From JAKPQE01 sp041397845 (GTDB taxonomy: Bacteria; Pseudomonadota; Alphaproteobacteria; Rhizobiales; JAKPQE01), in assembly GCA_041397845.1 (NCBI GenBank), contig JAWKVW010000003.1, forward strand, positions 62,001-126,000: a stretch of 64,000 nucleotides of DNA, read 5' to 3'. The position numbers and the translations under genes were made by a program. Of the stretch, positions 53,525 to 62,621 are shown piece after piece. Numbering within the stretch: the stretch's first letter is position 1; the number at the start of each line of letters is the position of its first letter. Under the pieces are notes generated by a model. That model saw only the letters and a list, made by a program, of their open reading frames with translations, did not search any database and had not been told where the DNA came from.

Positions 53525-55968
53525 CAGGTGGGCTCCACGGGAGAATCAGGCTTCTTGGCAACCGTCACTTTGCCTTCGCCGAGAACCTTGGCAAGAGCCT
53601 CGATAGGGTCGAGGCCATGCAGGTTGAGATCGCGCTGCGGGAAGGGGATCTCGACCTCGGCGGCGCGCAGCGCCTTGAGGATGGCAAAACGCAGATCGCT
53701 CGAGACCGAGAGCGAGTAGTCGACATTGCCGAGGAAGCAACGAAGTTCGAAATCGAGAGAGCTCTCGCCGAAATTGACGAAGAAGACCTTGGGTTCGGGA
53801 TAGGCGACGACCATCGGGTGGCTGGTGGCGATGTCGAGCAGGATCTTCTTCACCTGATCGGGGTCGGAGGAATAGGACACACCGACCGGAATGATGATCC
53901 GGCCCATGGTGTCGTGGTGCATCCAGTTCTTCACCGACCCGGAGATGAGGTCCGAATTCGGGATGATGACGGTGCAGCGGTCGAAGGTCTCGAGCTCGGT
54001 GGCGCGGACATTGATGCGGCGAACATAGCCCTGGGCATCGCCGACGATGATCCAGTCGCCGGTCTTGATCGGCCGTTCGGCGAGCAGGATGAGGCCGGAG
54101 ACGAAATTGTTGACGATCGACTGCAGGCCGAAGCCGATGCCGACGGAAAGGGCGCCGGCGACGATTGCGACGTTCTCCAGATTGAAGCCGAGATAGCTGA
54201 AGGCGAACATCGCGGCGGCGATGATGCCGACATAGCCGAAGCCCGTGTGGATGGAGTTCTTCAGGCCGGAATCGAGGCGGGTGCGCGGCAGCAGGCGGTC
54301 GTCGAGCCAGCGCTGGATGGCGCGGGTGACGACGATGCCGCCGATGAAGATGACAAGGCCGGAAAAGACCGTGGCGATGGAGAAATTGATGCCGCCGATC
54401 TGGAAGCCGAGGATGGCCTTGACGGCGGAGCCGAGGACATTGCCGGAATCGATGCCCCAGGGGGCGAGGACCAGCAGGATGGCGAGGGCGAGGACGAACA
54501 GGCGGATGAGGCCGCTCAGCACGACACCGATCTGCTCGACCGTCTGGGGCGAGAAGCCCATGCTGCCGGAAAGCGTCTTGCCGAAGGTGCTTTCGGTCTT
54601 GAAGGCCGCCGTGAACAGCTCGTCGGTGAAGAGCAGGAGCACGACGAGGGCGCCGAGAATGGTCGTTGCCCAGATGATCTGGGTGGCAAGGAACCAGGCG
54701 AGGGCGACATAGCCGAAGATCGCGGCGAAAGCGGCGATGATCGCAATGAGCCAGCCGATCGGCAGGAGCCAGTTCCAGATCGAGCCGATGGCGGCCTTGC
54801 CGCCGGCGCGCAGGGTGATGAGACCGCCGGAGACGGAGCGCAGGCCGATGAGCGCAAGGATGCCGACGGTCAGCGAAATGACGCCGCCGAGGGCGACGAT
54901 GAGCGGCAGGGGTGCGACGAGCACATCGCTGAGGCCGTCAAGGACAATGCCGATGCCATAGACGGTCGAGACCGCCAGCAGCACCCACATCAGCTTGTCG
55001 GCAGCCTCGTCAGGCAGCGGGATGAGGCGCCAGCCGGCACGGCCGGGCGCGACGACGGCGCGGGCAAGGCCGTGGGCAAGACCGAGGAAGGCGACGGCGC
55101 GCAACAGCGTTGCCATGGTCGCGGCGACCCGTTCCGGCATGACGCCGAACTGTTCCATGATCGCCTGGACGGCGAAGATGGCGACGACCGGCGCAATCGC
55201 GTTGACAAGCGTGATCCAGGTGGCCGCCGTCACCTTCTCGAGCGCCGGCGGCTCGGTGATGGCCGGGTCGCGGGCGGTGAAGCGCAGGAGGTAGCGGCGC
55301 AGGGGCGAGGCGACGATGATGGCAAGGCCGATGGTCGCCAGGATGACGATGGTGCCGGTGCTGCGGCCCTGCGACAGAAGCAGGCGGCTCCAGTCCTGCA
55401 GGAGAAGGGCGAGACTGGCGAGGACGGGCGGCAGGCTCTCGGCCGCTTCGCGCCAGAGGGTCGGGCTGAAGACGCTGCCCGTCGGCTCGAACAGGCGGCG
55501 GGCGAACTCGTCGCGGCGGCGCTCGGAAATGTCGTCGAGCAGCTCGTTGGCACGCAGTTCGAGCACCTGGGCCTGCTTGACGATGCCCTGGAGGCGGGAC
55601 AGCTCCTTCTGCTGGGTCTCGCGCTCGGCCTTGATTTCGGGTGCCTCGATGTCGGGCGTCTTTTCGTCGGCGGGCGCAAGCTGCTTCAGGCGAAGCTCGA
55701 TCGCGGCAACGGAGGGAGCGAGCTTGCCCGAGAGACTGGACGCTTCGGACCGGGTGCGATCGACGTCCTCGCGCAGGGTCATCAACGCATCGTTGCTGAT
55801 GGTGTCGCGCTTCAGCGTTGCTGCATACTGGTCGAGATTGACGCGCCAGGCGTCGAGCTGGGCCTGCACGTCGCTCTGGGCGACGGCCGGAAAAAGCAGG
55901 GCCAGGGAGATCGCCGCGGCAACGAGAAGCGTTGCGAGGAAGGCCGGAAGCCGCGCGCGGCGAGACAT
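53524..55968 (-). CDS. Mechanosensitive ion channel of the MscS family with large N-terminal periplasmic domain (DUF3772)
   Basis: An 814-residue channel of the MscK-like size class. A signal peptide (RLPAFLATLLVAAAISLALL) and a helical periplasmic domain (about 35-200, coiled-coil-like) come first, then about ten membrane segments. The MscS pore and beta domain lie near 530-720: GFGLQSIVNNFVSGLILLAE, DWIIVGDAQGYVRRINVRAT, ETFDRCTVIIPNSDLIS. It ends with the cytoplasmic alpha/beta domain. It protects against hypo-osmotic shock. ATG 55968 is chosen at the signal peptide. Confidence 0.92.
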   Translation of the reverse strand: MSRRARLPAFLATLLVAAAISLALLFPAVAQSDVQAQLDAWRVNLDQYAATLKRDTISNDALMTLREDVDRTRSEASSLSGKLAPSVAAIELRLKQLAPADEKTPDIEAPEIKAERETQQKELSRLQGIVKQAQVLELRANELLDDISERRRDEFARRLFEPTGSVFSPTLWREAAESLPPVLASLALLLQDWSRLLLSQGRSTGTIVILATIGLAIIVASPLRRYLLRFTARDPAITEPPALEKVTAATWITLVNAIAPVVAIFAVQAIMEQFGVMPERVAATMATLLRAVAFLGLAHGLARAVVAPGRAGWRLIPLPDEAADKLMWVLLAVSTVYGIGIVLDGLSDVLVAPLPLIVALGGVISLTVGILALIGLRSVSGGLITLRAGGKAAIGSIWNWLLPIGWLIAIIAAFAAIFGYVALAWFLATQIIWATTILGALVVLLLFTDELFTAAFKTESTFGKTLSGSMGFSPQTVEQIGVVLSGLIRLFVLALAILLVLAPWGIDSGNVLGSAVKAILGFQIGGINFSIATVFSGLVIFIGGIVVTRAIQRWLDDRLLPRTRLDSGLKNSIHTGFGYVGIIAAAMFAFSYLGFNLENVAIVAGALSVGIGFGLQSIVNNFVSGLILLAERPIKTGDWIIVGDAQGYVRRINVRATELETFDRCTVIIPNSDLISGSVKNWMHHDTMGRIIIPVGVSYSSDPDQVKKILLDIATSHPMVVAYPEPKVFFVNFGESSLDFELRCFLGNVDYSLSVSSDLRFAILKALRAAEVEIPFPQRDLNLHGLDPIEALAKVLGEGKVTVAKKPDSPVEPT

Positions 55969-56088
55969 GAATGTGGCTGTCACGATGTGTCGTCCGTCGG
56001 TCGAATCACCCATCCCGCCAGCGTTTAGCCGCCAGTGCAGGCGGCACTATGGCAGGTCGGGGGCCGAGTGACGAGAAACAATCCGTGC

Positions 56089-57336
56089 TCAGGCGCCCGC
56101 CGGCGCTGCCGGGCGCGGGGCGTCGACGGCTTTGTCCGGAGCCGGGACGTCGGCTTCGGGGTCTGCCTCGCGGGTCAGGATCGCCCCCATCTCCGAGCGG
56201 CTGACAACGCCCTCGAGGTTGCCGTTCGAGGCGACGACCGGCACCGGCCAGTCGCATTCAAGCGTTGCCGGCAGGACGTGCTCGATGGCGGTCTCAGGCG
56301 AGCATTGCGGGGTCTCGACGGCGATATCGTAGACGGTGTCGTTGCCCGGGGCGCGGATCGCTTCCTCGATCGCCTCGCGGGTGACGATGCCGCGATAGCC
56401 TTCCTTGTCGAGAACGTAGCCGTAGCTTTCGCCAACGCGGTGCATTTCGGCGAGGGCCTTGTCGAGATTTTCCGTGGTCAGGCGCAGGCCGGGCGGCTGC
56501 ATGACGACGTCGACGGTCAGGGCGCGGGCGCGGTTGACGTCGCGCACGAAGGCGCGGACGTAGTCGTCGGCCGGCTGCAGGAGGATTTCGGGCGGCGTGC
56601 CGACCTGACAGAGGACGCCGTCCTTCAGGATGGCGATGCGGTCGCCGATGCGCAGGGCCTCGTCGAGGTCGTGGGTGATGAAGACGATGGTCTTGTGCAG
56701 CTTCGACTGCAGTTCGATGAGCTGGTCCTGCATCTGGCTGCGGATCAGCGGATCGAGGGCCGAGAAGGCCTCGTCCATCAGCAATATCTCGGCATTGCTG
56801 GCGAGCGCCCGGGCAAGGCCGACGCGCTGCTGCATGCCGCCGGAAAGCTGGCTCGGATACTGGTTCTCGTAGCCGGACAGGCCGACGGCGTCGATCCACT
56901 CGCGGGCGGTCGCGTGGCGTTCGGCCTTCGACAGGCCGCGCAGTTCGAGCCCATAGGCGACGTTGTCGATGACGGTGCGGTGCGGCAGGAGGCCGAAGCG
57001 CTGGAAGACCATCGACAGCTTCTTGCGGCGGAAGGCCTCGAGCTCGCGGTTCGACAGCGTCATGATGTCGGTGCCGTCGATGACGATGGCGCCGTCGGTC
57101 GGGTCGATGAGGCGGTTGAAGTGGCGGATGAGCGTCGACTTGCCGGACCCGGACAGGCCCATGATGACGAAGATCTCGCCCTTCTCGATGGAGAGCGAGA
57201 CATTGTCGAGGCCGAGGGTGTGGCCGGTCTCGGCAAGGAGCTGGTCCTTGCCCATGCCGGCCTTGACGCGGGCAAGCATGGCCTTCGGGTCGGTGCCGAA
57301 GATCCTGGTGACGTTGCGGACTTCGATAAGGGACAT
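56089..57336 (-). CDS. proV: Glycine betaine/proline ABC transporter ATP-binding protein with CBS domains
   Basis: A 415-residue ProV-type ATPase. Walker A is GLSGSGKSTLIRHFNRLI (about 59), signature LSGGMQQRVGLARAL (about 164), Walker B EILLMDEAFSALDPL and VFITHDLDEAL. Residues about 280-395 form a pair of CBS domains (YGYVLDKEGYRGIVTREAIE; PVPVVASNGNLEGVVSRSEM), typical osmosensing modules of OpuA/ProV. It starts 8 nt after proW. The ATG at 57336 is preferred to a TTG 12 nt upstream. Confidence 0.93.
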   Translation of the reverse strand: MSLIEVRNVTRIFGTDPKAMLARVKAGMGKDQLLAETGHTLGLDNVSLSIEKGEIFVIMGLSGSGKSTLIRHFNRLIDPTDGAIVIDGTDIMTLSNRELEAFRRKKLSMVFQRFGLLPHRTVIDNVAYGLELRGLSKAERHATAREWIDAVGLSGYENQYPSQLSGGMQQRVGLARALASNAEILLMDEAFSALDPLIRSQMQDQLIELQSKLHKTIVFITHDLDEALRIGDRIAILKDGVLCQVGTPPEILLQPADDYVRAFVRDVNRARALTVDVVMQPPGLRLTTENLDKALAEMHRVGESYGYVLDKEGYRGIVTREAIEEAIRAPGNDTVYDIAVETPQCSPETAIEHVLPATLECDWPVPVVASNGNLEGVVSRSEMGAILTREADPEADVPAPDKAVDAPRPAAPAGA

Positions 57337-57344
57337 CGGGCGCC

Positions 57345-58211
57345 TCAATGTTGCAGCTTGCGGTGCGCCTGCAGGCGGTCGCCGAACGACTGGCTGATGC
57401 GGTCGAAGATGATGGCGAGGACGACGATGGCGATGCCGCCGATGAGGCCGGTGCCGGAATCGTTGCGCTGCAGGCCGAGCAGCACGGTCTCGCCGACGCC
57501 GCGGGCGCCGATCATCGAGGCGATGACGACCATGGCGAGGGCCATCATCATGGTCTGGTTGATGCCCTGCATGATCGAGGGCAGGGCGAGCGGGATCTGG
57601 ACGCCCTTCAGGATCTGCCAGCGGGTCGCGCCAAATGCCCGGGCGGCCTCGACGACCTCGCCGTCGACCTGACGGATGCCGAGGTCGGTCAGGCGAATGA
57701 GCGGCGGGGCGGCGTAAATGACGGTGGCGAGGATCGCCGGCACCTTGCCGAGGCCGAAGAGCATGGCGGCGGGAATGAGATAGACGAAGCTCGGGATCGT
57801 CTGCATCAGGTCGAGAACCGGATTGATGATTGCCCGGAAGCGGTTCGAGCGCGCCGCGGTGACGCCGATGGGGATGCCGATGATGACGGCGAGGGCGACG
57901 GAGACGAGCATGATGGCGATCGTCTGCATGGCCTGCTGCCAGAGGCCGAGCGCGCCGATGACCCAGGTCGCGACGACCATGCCGATGCTGAGGACGGGGC
58001 GGCGGCTGGCGGCAAAGGCGATGGCACCGATGGCGGCGAGCACCAGCCAGGGCGGGGCATCGCGCAGAACCCGCTCGAGTGCGACGAGGACGGTAAGGAT
58101 CGAGTTGGCGATGGCCTCGAAGAGGTCGCCGTGGGCGACGACGAGGTAGTCGACGAAATCGTTGGTCGCCTTGCGGATCGGCTGGCCGATGTCGAGGAAG
58201 ATGTCGCTCAA
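57345..58211 (-). CDS. proW: Glycine betaine/proline ABC transporter permease
   Basis: A 288-residue inner-membrane permease with about seven hydrophobic segments and the EAA-type loop VVEAARAFGATRWQILKGVQ near residue 190. LWQQAMQTIAIMLVSVALAV and DLMQTIPSFVYLIPAAML are typical ProW segments. It lies between the periplasmic binding gene (77 nt upstream) and the ATPase (8 nt downstream), in the order proX-proW-proV, which is the reverse of E. coli. Confidence 0.92.
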   Translation of the reverse strand: MSDIFLDIGQPIRKATNDFVDYLVVAHGDLFEAIANSILTVLVALERVLRDAPPWLVLAAIGAIAFAASRRPVLSIGMVVATWVIGALGLWQQAMQTIAIMLVSVALAVIIGIPIGVTAARSNRFRAIINPVLDLMQTIPSFVYLIPAAMLFGLGKVPAILATVIYAAPPLIRLTDLGIRQVDGEVVEAARAFGATRWQILKGVQIPLALPSIMQGINQTMMMALAMVVIASMIGARGVGETVLLGLQRNDSGTGLIGGIAIVVLAIIFDRISQSFGDRLQAHRKLQH

Positions 58212-58288
58212 GGGCTCGGTCCTTTTTCAGCGCGGCAGGAGATGTCGCCCGGCACCGGAGCGCCGGGCGACAATCGACGTCGGGCGGA

Positions 58289-59302
58289 TCAGAGCGCGGC
58301 CTTGACGCGCGCGGCGACGTCCTCGGGCACCCAGCCGGTCCAGAGCGCCTCGTTCTTCTTCAGGAAGTCCCTGGCGGCGTCGTCGGCGCTGCCGCCGCTG
58401 TCCTGCATGAAGGCGAGGGCTTCGGAGACCATGGCGTTGGTGGTCTCGTAGTTCTTCAGGAAGGCAACGATGCCCGGTGCAGCCTCGGCGAACTTGGCGT
58501 TGGCGCCGATGATGACCGGCACGACCGGGTAGGCGCAGGCCTCCTTCGGATTGTCCTCGGTGGAAATCTTGTCCCAGACGGCGGCATCGAAGGCGGGCTC
58601 CTCAAGCATCGTCACCTCGTTGCCGACCTTGCCGAGCACCCAGGTCGGGCCCCAGTAGTAGAAAACGATGGGCTGCTTGCGCTTGATGCGGCTCTCGATG
58701 GCGGCCGAGAGGGCGGCGCCGGTGCCGGGCTTGAAGTTCACGTAGCTGTCGTCGAGACCGTAGGCGGCGAGCTTCTTGGTGTTGATGACCTCGCAGCCCC
58801 AGCCGGCGATGCAGTTGTAGAAGCGGCCCTTCTCCGGCTCTTCCGGGTCCTTGAAGACGTCCTTGAACTTCGGCAGGTCGGCAACGCCTTTCAGGCCCTT
58901 GGCCGGGGCGTCGGCGCCCTCGGTCAGATATTTCGGCACGAACCATCCCTGGATCGCATCGGGGAAGTTCACGCCGAGGTCGACGACCTCCTTCTTCTCC
59001 AGCGCCTCTTCCCAGGCATCCTTCACGTTGTCCTGCCAGACCTCCATGGTGACGTCGATGTCGCCACGGCCCATGCCGTTCAGCAGCGGGATGGTCGAGC
59101 CGGGGATCTGGTCGGTCTTGCAGCCATAACCGTGCTCCAGGACGAAGGAGGCAATTGCGGTGTGGAAGGCGTTCGAGTCCCAGTCGAGGCCGGCGAAAAC
59201 CACCGGCCGGTCCACCTCGCATTTGGCATCCGCCGCCGCTGCGGGCGAAACCGATGCGAATGGCGTGGCGATGAGTGCGAGAACGGCGAGTTTCTTCAGC
59301 AC
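58289..59302 (-). CDS. proX: Glycine betaine/choline-type ABC transporter substrate-binding protein
   Basis: A 337-residue periplasmic protein with signal peptide (LKKLAVLALIATPFASVSPA, cleavage near AAADA). The mature protein has VVFAGLDWDSNAFHTAIASF, DVTMEVWQDNVKDAWEEALE and FYYWGPTWVLGKVGNEVTM, with the aromatic residues (W, Y) expected for the quaternary-ammonium cage. It is the first gene of the operon and may be the most expressed. Choline, betaine or proline betaine cannot be separated by sequence. Confidence 0.92.
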   Translation of the reverse strand: MLKKLAVLALIATPFASVSPAAAADAKCEVDRPVVFAGLDWDSNAFHTAIASFVLEHGYGCKTDQIPGSTIPLLNGMGRGDIDVTMEVWQDNVKDAWEEALEKKEVVDLGVNFPDAIQGWFVPKYLTEGADAPAKGLKGVADLPKFKDVFKDPEEPEKGRFYNCIAGWGCEVINTKKLAAYGLDDSYVNFKPGTGAALSAAIESRIKRKQPIVFYYWGPTWVLGKVGNEVTMLEEPAFDAAVWDKISTEDNPKEACAYPVVPVIIGANAKFAEAAPGIVAFLKNYETTNAMVSEALAFMQDSGGSADDAARDFLKKNEALWTGWVPEDVAARVKAAL

Positions 59303-59718
59303 GTTCTTTCTCCCTGTCGATTTCCGGAATTGGGCTTGCCCGAAACGTTCTTTGCCGGCGTGATGTCGGCGATGCCTGCTGCCTGGCTTTCGGGTAAGTG
59401 GACTCTAAGGAAAATTGATTGAGTCTCAACCTGTTTTTGAGTCAAATTTCGAATCTTTCTTTTTTATTATCGTATATATAAAATATTCTTTCTGAATATC
59501 TGCTTTTATTTTCGCTTCAAGATGTTAGATAAGCCCTTTCTTTTGCGTCATGTAAAGGGTGTTCTCAGATGGAAATACGAATCAAATCTCTGTTTATTGA
59601 GGATTTGATTTCAGGTGTATTTTTTCTTGGTCGCGTTGCGTCGAGCAGGTGATGCCAGGGTTCTTTCGCCCCGCTTTTCCTGATGGACAGGGAATCGGCC
59701 GCGGCGTATTGAGGCGGC
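59303..59718. other. Gene-free divergent region with an AT-rich patch and 9-bp inverted repeat
   Basis: This 416-bp gap separates the divergent proX and yqaA genes. About 59430-59640 is strikingly AT-rich, including TATATATAAAATA near 59472 and several T-runs, unlike the surrounding GC-rich DNA. AATCAAATC (59580-59588) and GATTTGATT (59602-59610) form a perfect 9-bp inverted repeat with a 13-nt spacer. It probably holds the osmotically controlled proX promoter and possible regulator sites. A 27-codon reading frame at 59569-59652 is not convincing. Confidence 0.5.
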
Positions 59719-60300
59719 ATGTTGCGCCGCCTCTACGACTGGACGATGGAGCTTGCAGCGAGCCGGCATGCGCCGCATGCGCTCGCGGCCATCTCCTTTG
59801 CCGAAAGCTCGTTCTTTCCGATCCCGCCGGACACGCTGCTCATTCCGATGGTTCTGGCCGAGCGCCGACGTGCCTGGTGGTATGCGCTGATCGCCACCAT
59901 TGCGTCGGTCATCGGCGGCTTTGCCGGCTATTTCATCGGCGCGGTCCTGTTCGAGGAACTGGCGCGTCCGCTGCTCGACTTCTACGGCTATGGCGGCAAG
60001 TTTGACAGCTTCGCGGCGCGCTACAACGAGTGGGGCGCCTGGATCGTCTTCATCGCCGGCGTGACGCCGTTTCCCTACAAGGTGATCACGATCGCGAGCG
60101 GGGCGACGGGCCTGCCGCTGCCGGTTTTCACCGTCGCCAGCGTGCTGGCGCGTGGCTTGCGGTTCTTCCTCGTCGCGGCGCTGCTCTATTTCGTCGGTCC
60201 GCCGATCCGGGCGTTCATCGAGAAGCGGCTCGGGCTGGTTTTCACCGTGGCGGTCGGTCTGCTCGTCGGCGGCTTCGCGCTCGTCAAGTACGTGCTATGA
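59719..60300 (+). CDS. YqaA family inner-membrane protein (DedA/VTT-like)
   Basis: A 193-residue membrane protein of the YqaA family, related to DedA (SNARE-associated/VTT) proteins linked to lipid or membrane-potential homeostasis. Family motifs are ISFAESSFFPIPPDTLLIPM near 24-43, GGFAGYFIGAVLFEEL near 66 and the loop FIAGVTPFPYKVITIASGAT near 110, with the conserved Pro/Phe/Lys. About five hydrophobic segments. The GAGG ribosome-binding site is 4 nt upstream of ATG 59719. dsbB follows after 94 bp. Confidence 0.9.
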   Translation: MLRRLYDWTMELAASRHAPHALAAISFAESSFFPIPPDTLLIPMVLAERRRAWWYALIATIASVIGGFAGYFIGAVLFEELARPLLDFYGYGGKFDSFAARYNEWGAWIVFIAGVTPFPYKVITIASGATGLPLPVFTVASVLARGLRFFLVAALLYFVGPPIRAFIEKRLGLVFTVAVGLLVGGFALVKYVL

Positions 60301-60394
60301 TCGTACGGTCATCATGAGTGCGCCGGTCTGGCGTTCTCGTCGGCGCATCGTCAGTCGCGCGCCAGCCGCCGGCAAGTAAACACGGGTTTCATCC

Positions 60395-60940
60395 ATGACG
60401 TGCCCCTTTCCCGTCGGACGCTTTCAGCTTTACTCGGCGTTCGCGTTCCTTGGCTTTGCCTTCGTGTGCCTGCTGCTTGCCTGGGGGTTTCAATATATCG
60501 GCGGGTTCACGCCGTGCCGGCTGTGCCTGGAACAGCGCGAGCCCTACTACACGACAATCCCGATCATCGCCCTCAACGTATCGCTGATCTCGGTGCCGCT
60601 GCTGCAGAAGGGCAGCCACTGCCTGGCGCGCGGCCTCTTCCTCATTGCCGGGTTGTTCATGGTCTATGGCGCGGTGACCGGCGTCTATCAGGCCGGCGCG
60701 GAGTGGGGGCTCTGGGCCGGGCCGGCGGACTGCACGGGCGATGCGGCGGGCGGGGCGACCGGCGTCGGCGACCTCATGGCGCAACTGAAGACGGCCAAGG
60801 TGGTGCGCTGCGACATCGCGCAGATCCGGATTCTCGGGCTGTCGTTTGCCGGCTGGAACGTGCTTTCGTCCGGCTTCCTTGCGGCCATCGCCTTTGCCGC
60901 CGGGCTGCTGCCGGCCTGGCCGTCGTTCCTCGAGCGTTGA
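60395..60940 (+). CDS. dsbB: Disulfide bond formation protein DsbB
   Basis: A 181-residue inner-membrane quinone reductase that re-oxidises DsbA. The first periplasmic cysteine pair is in TPCRLCLEQREPYYTT (about 40-43) and the second pair in PADCTGD (about 111) and VVRCDI (about 138). Four hydrophobic segments fit the family. The CRLC-ExR variant and the short loop are typical of alphaproteobacterial DsbB. It converges with the HNH gene 18 bp after the stop. Confidence 0.93.
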   Translation: MTCPFPVGRFQLYSAFAFLGFAFVCLLLAWGFQYIGGFTPCRLCLEQREPYYTTIPIIALNVSLISVPLLQKGSHCLARGLFLIAGLFMVYGAVTGVYQAGAEWGLWAGPADCTGDAAGGATGVGDLMAQLKTAKVVRCDIAQIRILGLSFAGWNVLSSGFLAAIAFAAGLLPAWPSFLER

Positions 60941-60958
60941 GCTGACAAGGCAGAGCCG

Positions 60959-61516
60959 TCACGGCTCGAGCTCAATGTCCCAGTAGAGGAAGTCGACCCA
61001 GCTCGAATGCAGATAGTGCGGCGGGAAGGCGCGGCCGTTCTCGTGCAGATGGTGCGCATCCGGCCGGAAGGGATGCTGGGCCGGCCACATGTCGACCTGC
61101 CTTGGCAGCTTGTCGCCCTTGCGAAGATTGCACGGCGCGCAGGCGGTGACGACGTTTTCCCAGGTGGTGCGGCCGCCCTTGGCCCGTGGAATGAGGTGGT
61201 CGAAGGTCAGGTCATCGCGGCTGCCGCAGTACTGGCACTGAAACCTGTCGCGCAGAAAGACATTGAAGCGCGTGAATGCCGGATGGCGCTGCGGCTGGAC
61301 ATAGGTCTTCAGCGACACGACGCTCGGCAGGCGCAATTCCATCGTCGGACTGCGGATGTAGCGGTCATATTCGGAGACGATGTTGACGCGCTCGAGGAAC
61401 ACGGCCTTCACCGCGTCCTGCCACGACCAGAGCGACAGCGGAAAATAGCTCAGCGGCCGATAATCCGCGTTCAATACCAGCACCGGGCTGGCCTCTGGCG
61501 AAAAATGCACCGTCAT
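60959..61516 (-). CDS. HNH endonuclease family protein
   Basis: A 185-residue protein with an HNH fold in the second half: zinc cysteines CQYCGSRDD near 93 and CAPCNLRKG near 127, and the catalytic DHLIPRAKGGRTTWENVV segment. The N-terminal third (VLVLNADYRPLSYFPLSLWS) is the hallmark of a chromosomal, single-copy family common in alphaproteobacteria, not of homing or restriction enzymes. The role may be DNA repair or general nucleic-acid processing; unknown. The ATG at 61516 matches the family start. Confidence 0.9.
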   Translation of the reverse strand: MTVHFSPEASPVLVLNADYRPLSYFPLSLWSWQDAVKAVFLERVNIVSEYDRYIRSPTMELRLPSVVSLKTYVQPQRHPAFTRFNVFLRDRFQCQYCGSRDDLTFDHLIPRAKGGRTTWENVVTACAPCNLRKGDKLPRQVDMWPAQHPFRPDAHHLHENGRAFPPHYLHSSWVDFLYWDIELEP

Positions 61517-61724
61517 GCCCGTGCTCCAGGAATCCCCGAACCAGCTCCGAATGACGCGGCGGATATTCTATAGACTGTATGTCAGGCATGTGAAAGCGGA
61601 AGATATTGATCGCGCGACGCTTCGTGGTGCGGCGAAAAGGCCGGCGCGGGCCGAAGTCCGGGCAGTTGAAATCGGCGCGGTTAGTGATTGACCGCAGAGT
61701 GCCGGTCGATATTATCCGCCGCGA

Positions 61725-61811
61725 GCCCCTGTGGCGGAATTGGTAGACGCGGCAGACTCAAAATCTGTTGCCTTCACGGGCGTGCTGGTTCGATCCCGGC
61801 CAGGGGCACCA
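61725..61811 (+). tRNA. tRNA-Leu(CAA)
   Basis: An 87-nt class II tRNA with acceptor GCCCCTG/CAGGGGC, D-arm containing GGAATTGGTAGACGC, anticodon stem GCAGA/TCTGT around loop CTCAAAA (anticodon CAA, reading UUG), a long variable arm, the T-arm GGTTCGATCC and an encoded CCA end. Upstream (61517-61724) nothing else is seen. Confidence 0.95.
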
Positions 61812-61913
61812 TTTCCCGAAAGACGAATACGACGGCATGCCGTCGAAGCCGTTGCGAGGTTTGCCGTGCATCGCGGCGGCGTCTGTCGCGGCGGCGGACG
61901 GGGCGACAAAAGA

Positions 61914-61947
61914 AAACGCCCGCATGGCAGGGGCCAGGCGGGCGTTT
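61914..61947 (-). terminator. Rho-independent terminator of ppa
   Basis: AAACGCCCGC (61914-61923) / GCGGGCGTTT (61938-61947) pair perfectly; read on the minus strand the stem is followed by TCTTTTG. It lies 42 nt after the ppa stop codon. It also faces the tRNA-Leu from the other side. Confidence 0.8.
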
Positions 61948-61988
61948 GATGGGCAACGAAAGCTGCCGTCGAGCGGGCGCCCTGCGGC

Positions 61989-62528
61989 TCAACCGTTCTT
62001 GGCGGCCTGCTCGCGCTCGATCGCGGCAACGATGAGGCTCGCGGCCTCGTCGTGGTCGCCCCAGCGGACGACGCGCACCCACTTGCCGGACTCAAGGTCC
62101 TTGTAGTGGGTGAAGAAGTGCTCGATCTGGCGGATCAACTGCTGCGGCAGGTCGCTGTAGTTCTCGACGCTCTCGTACATGCCGGTGAGCTTGCGGGTCG
62201 GGATCGCGACGACCTTCTCGTCATGACCGGACTCGTCTTCCATGATCAGCACGCCGATCGGCCGGCAGGCAATGATGCAGCCCGGGATGAGGGCGCGCCG
62301 GTTGGCGACGAGGACGTCGATGGGGTCGCCGTCATCGGACAGGGTGTGCGGGATGAAGCCGTAATTGCCCGGATAATGCATCGCCGTATAGAGAAAACGG
62401 TCGACGTACATCGCACCGGCCGCCTTATCCATCTCGTACTTGATCGGTTCGCCGCCGATCGGAACTTCGATGACGACGTTGACGTCGTGGGGCGGGTTTT
62501 TGCCGATCGGTACGGCGTCTAGGCGCAT
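61989..62528 (-). CDS. ppa: Inorganic pyrophosphatase
   Basis: A 179-residue family I soluble pyrophosphatase that drives biosynthesis by hydrolysing PPi. It has VNVVIEVPIGGEPIKYEMDK (substrate Lys), the metal motif SDDGDPIDVLV near 65-75 and the KVVAIPTRKL and FFTHYKDLE segments. The length is typical. AGGAG lies upstream of the ATG at 62528. It ends at a clear terminator before tRNA-Leu. Confidence 0.96.
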   Translation of the reverse strand: MRLDAVPIGKNPPHDVNVVIEVPIGGEPIKYEMDKAAGAMYVDRFLYTAMHYPGNYGFIPHTLSDDGDPIDVLVANRRALIPGCIIACRPIGVLIMEDESGHDEKVVAIPTRKLTGMYESVENYSDLPQQLIRQIEHFFTHYKDLESGKWVRVVRWGDHDEAASLIVAAIEREQAAKNG

Positions 62529-62621
62529 AATTGATCTCCTACGGGGGGCTGGGGTTGTCGACTATGTCGGTGTTTCGCGGGTGCAGCAAGTGCAACCTTC
62601 GGCGGGATCCGCAATCGCCAG

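Noticed and set aside
59569..59652. A 27-codon frame (MEIRIKSLFIEDL...) in the AT-rich gap
   Set aside because: Very short and without recognisable features; an AAAGGG lies upstream but chance is likely.
60959..61516. HNH endonuclease as restriction or defence nuclease
   Set aside because: Single chromosomal family widespread in alphaproteobacteria with no methylase or defence partner near.
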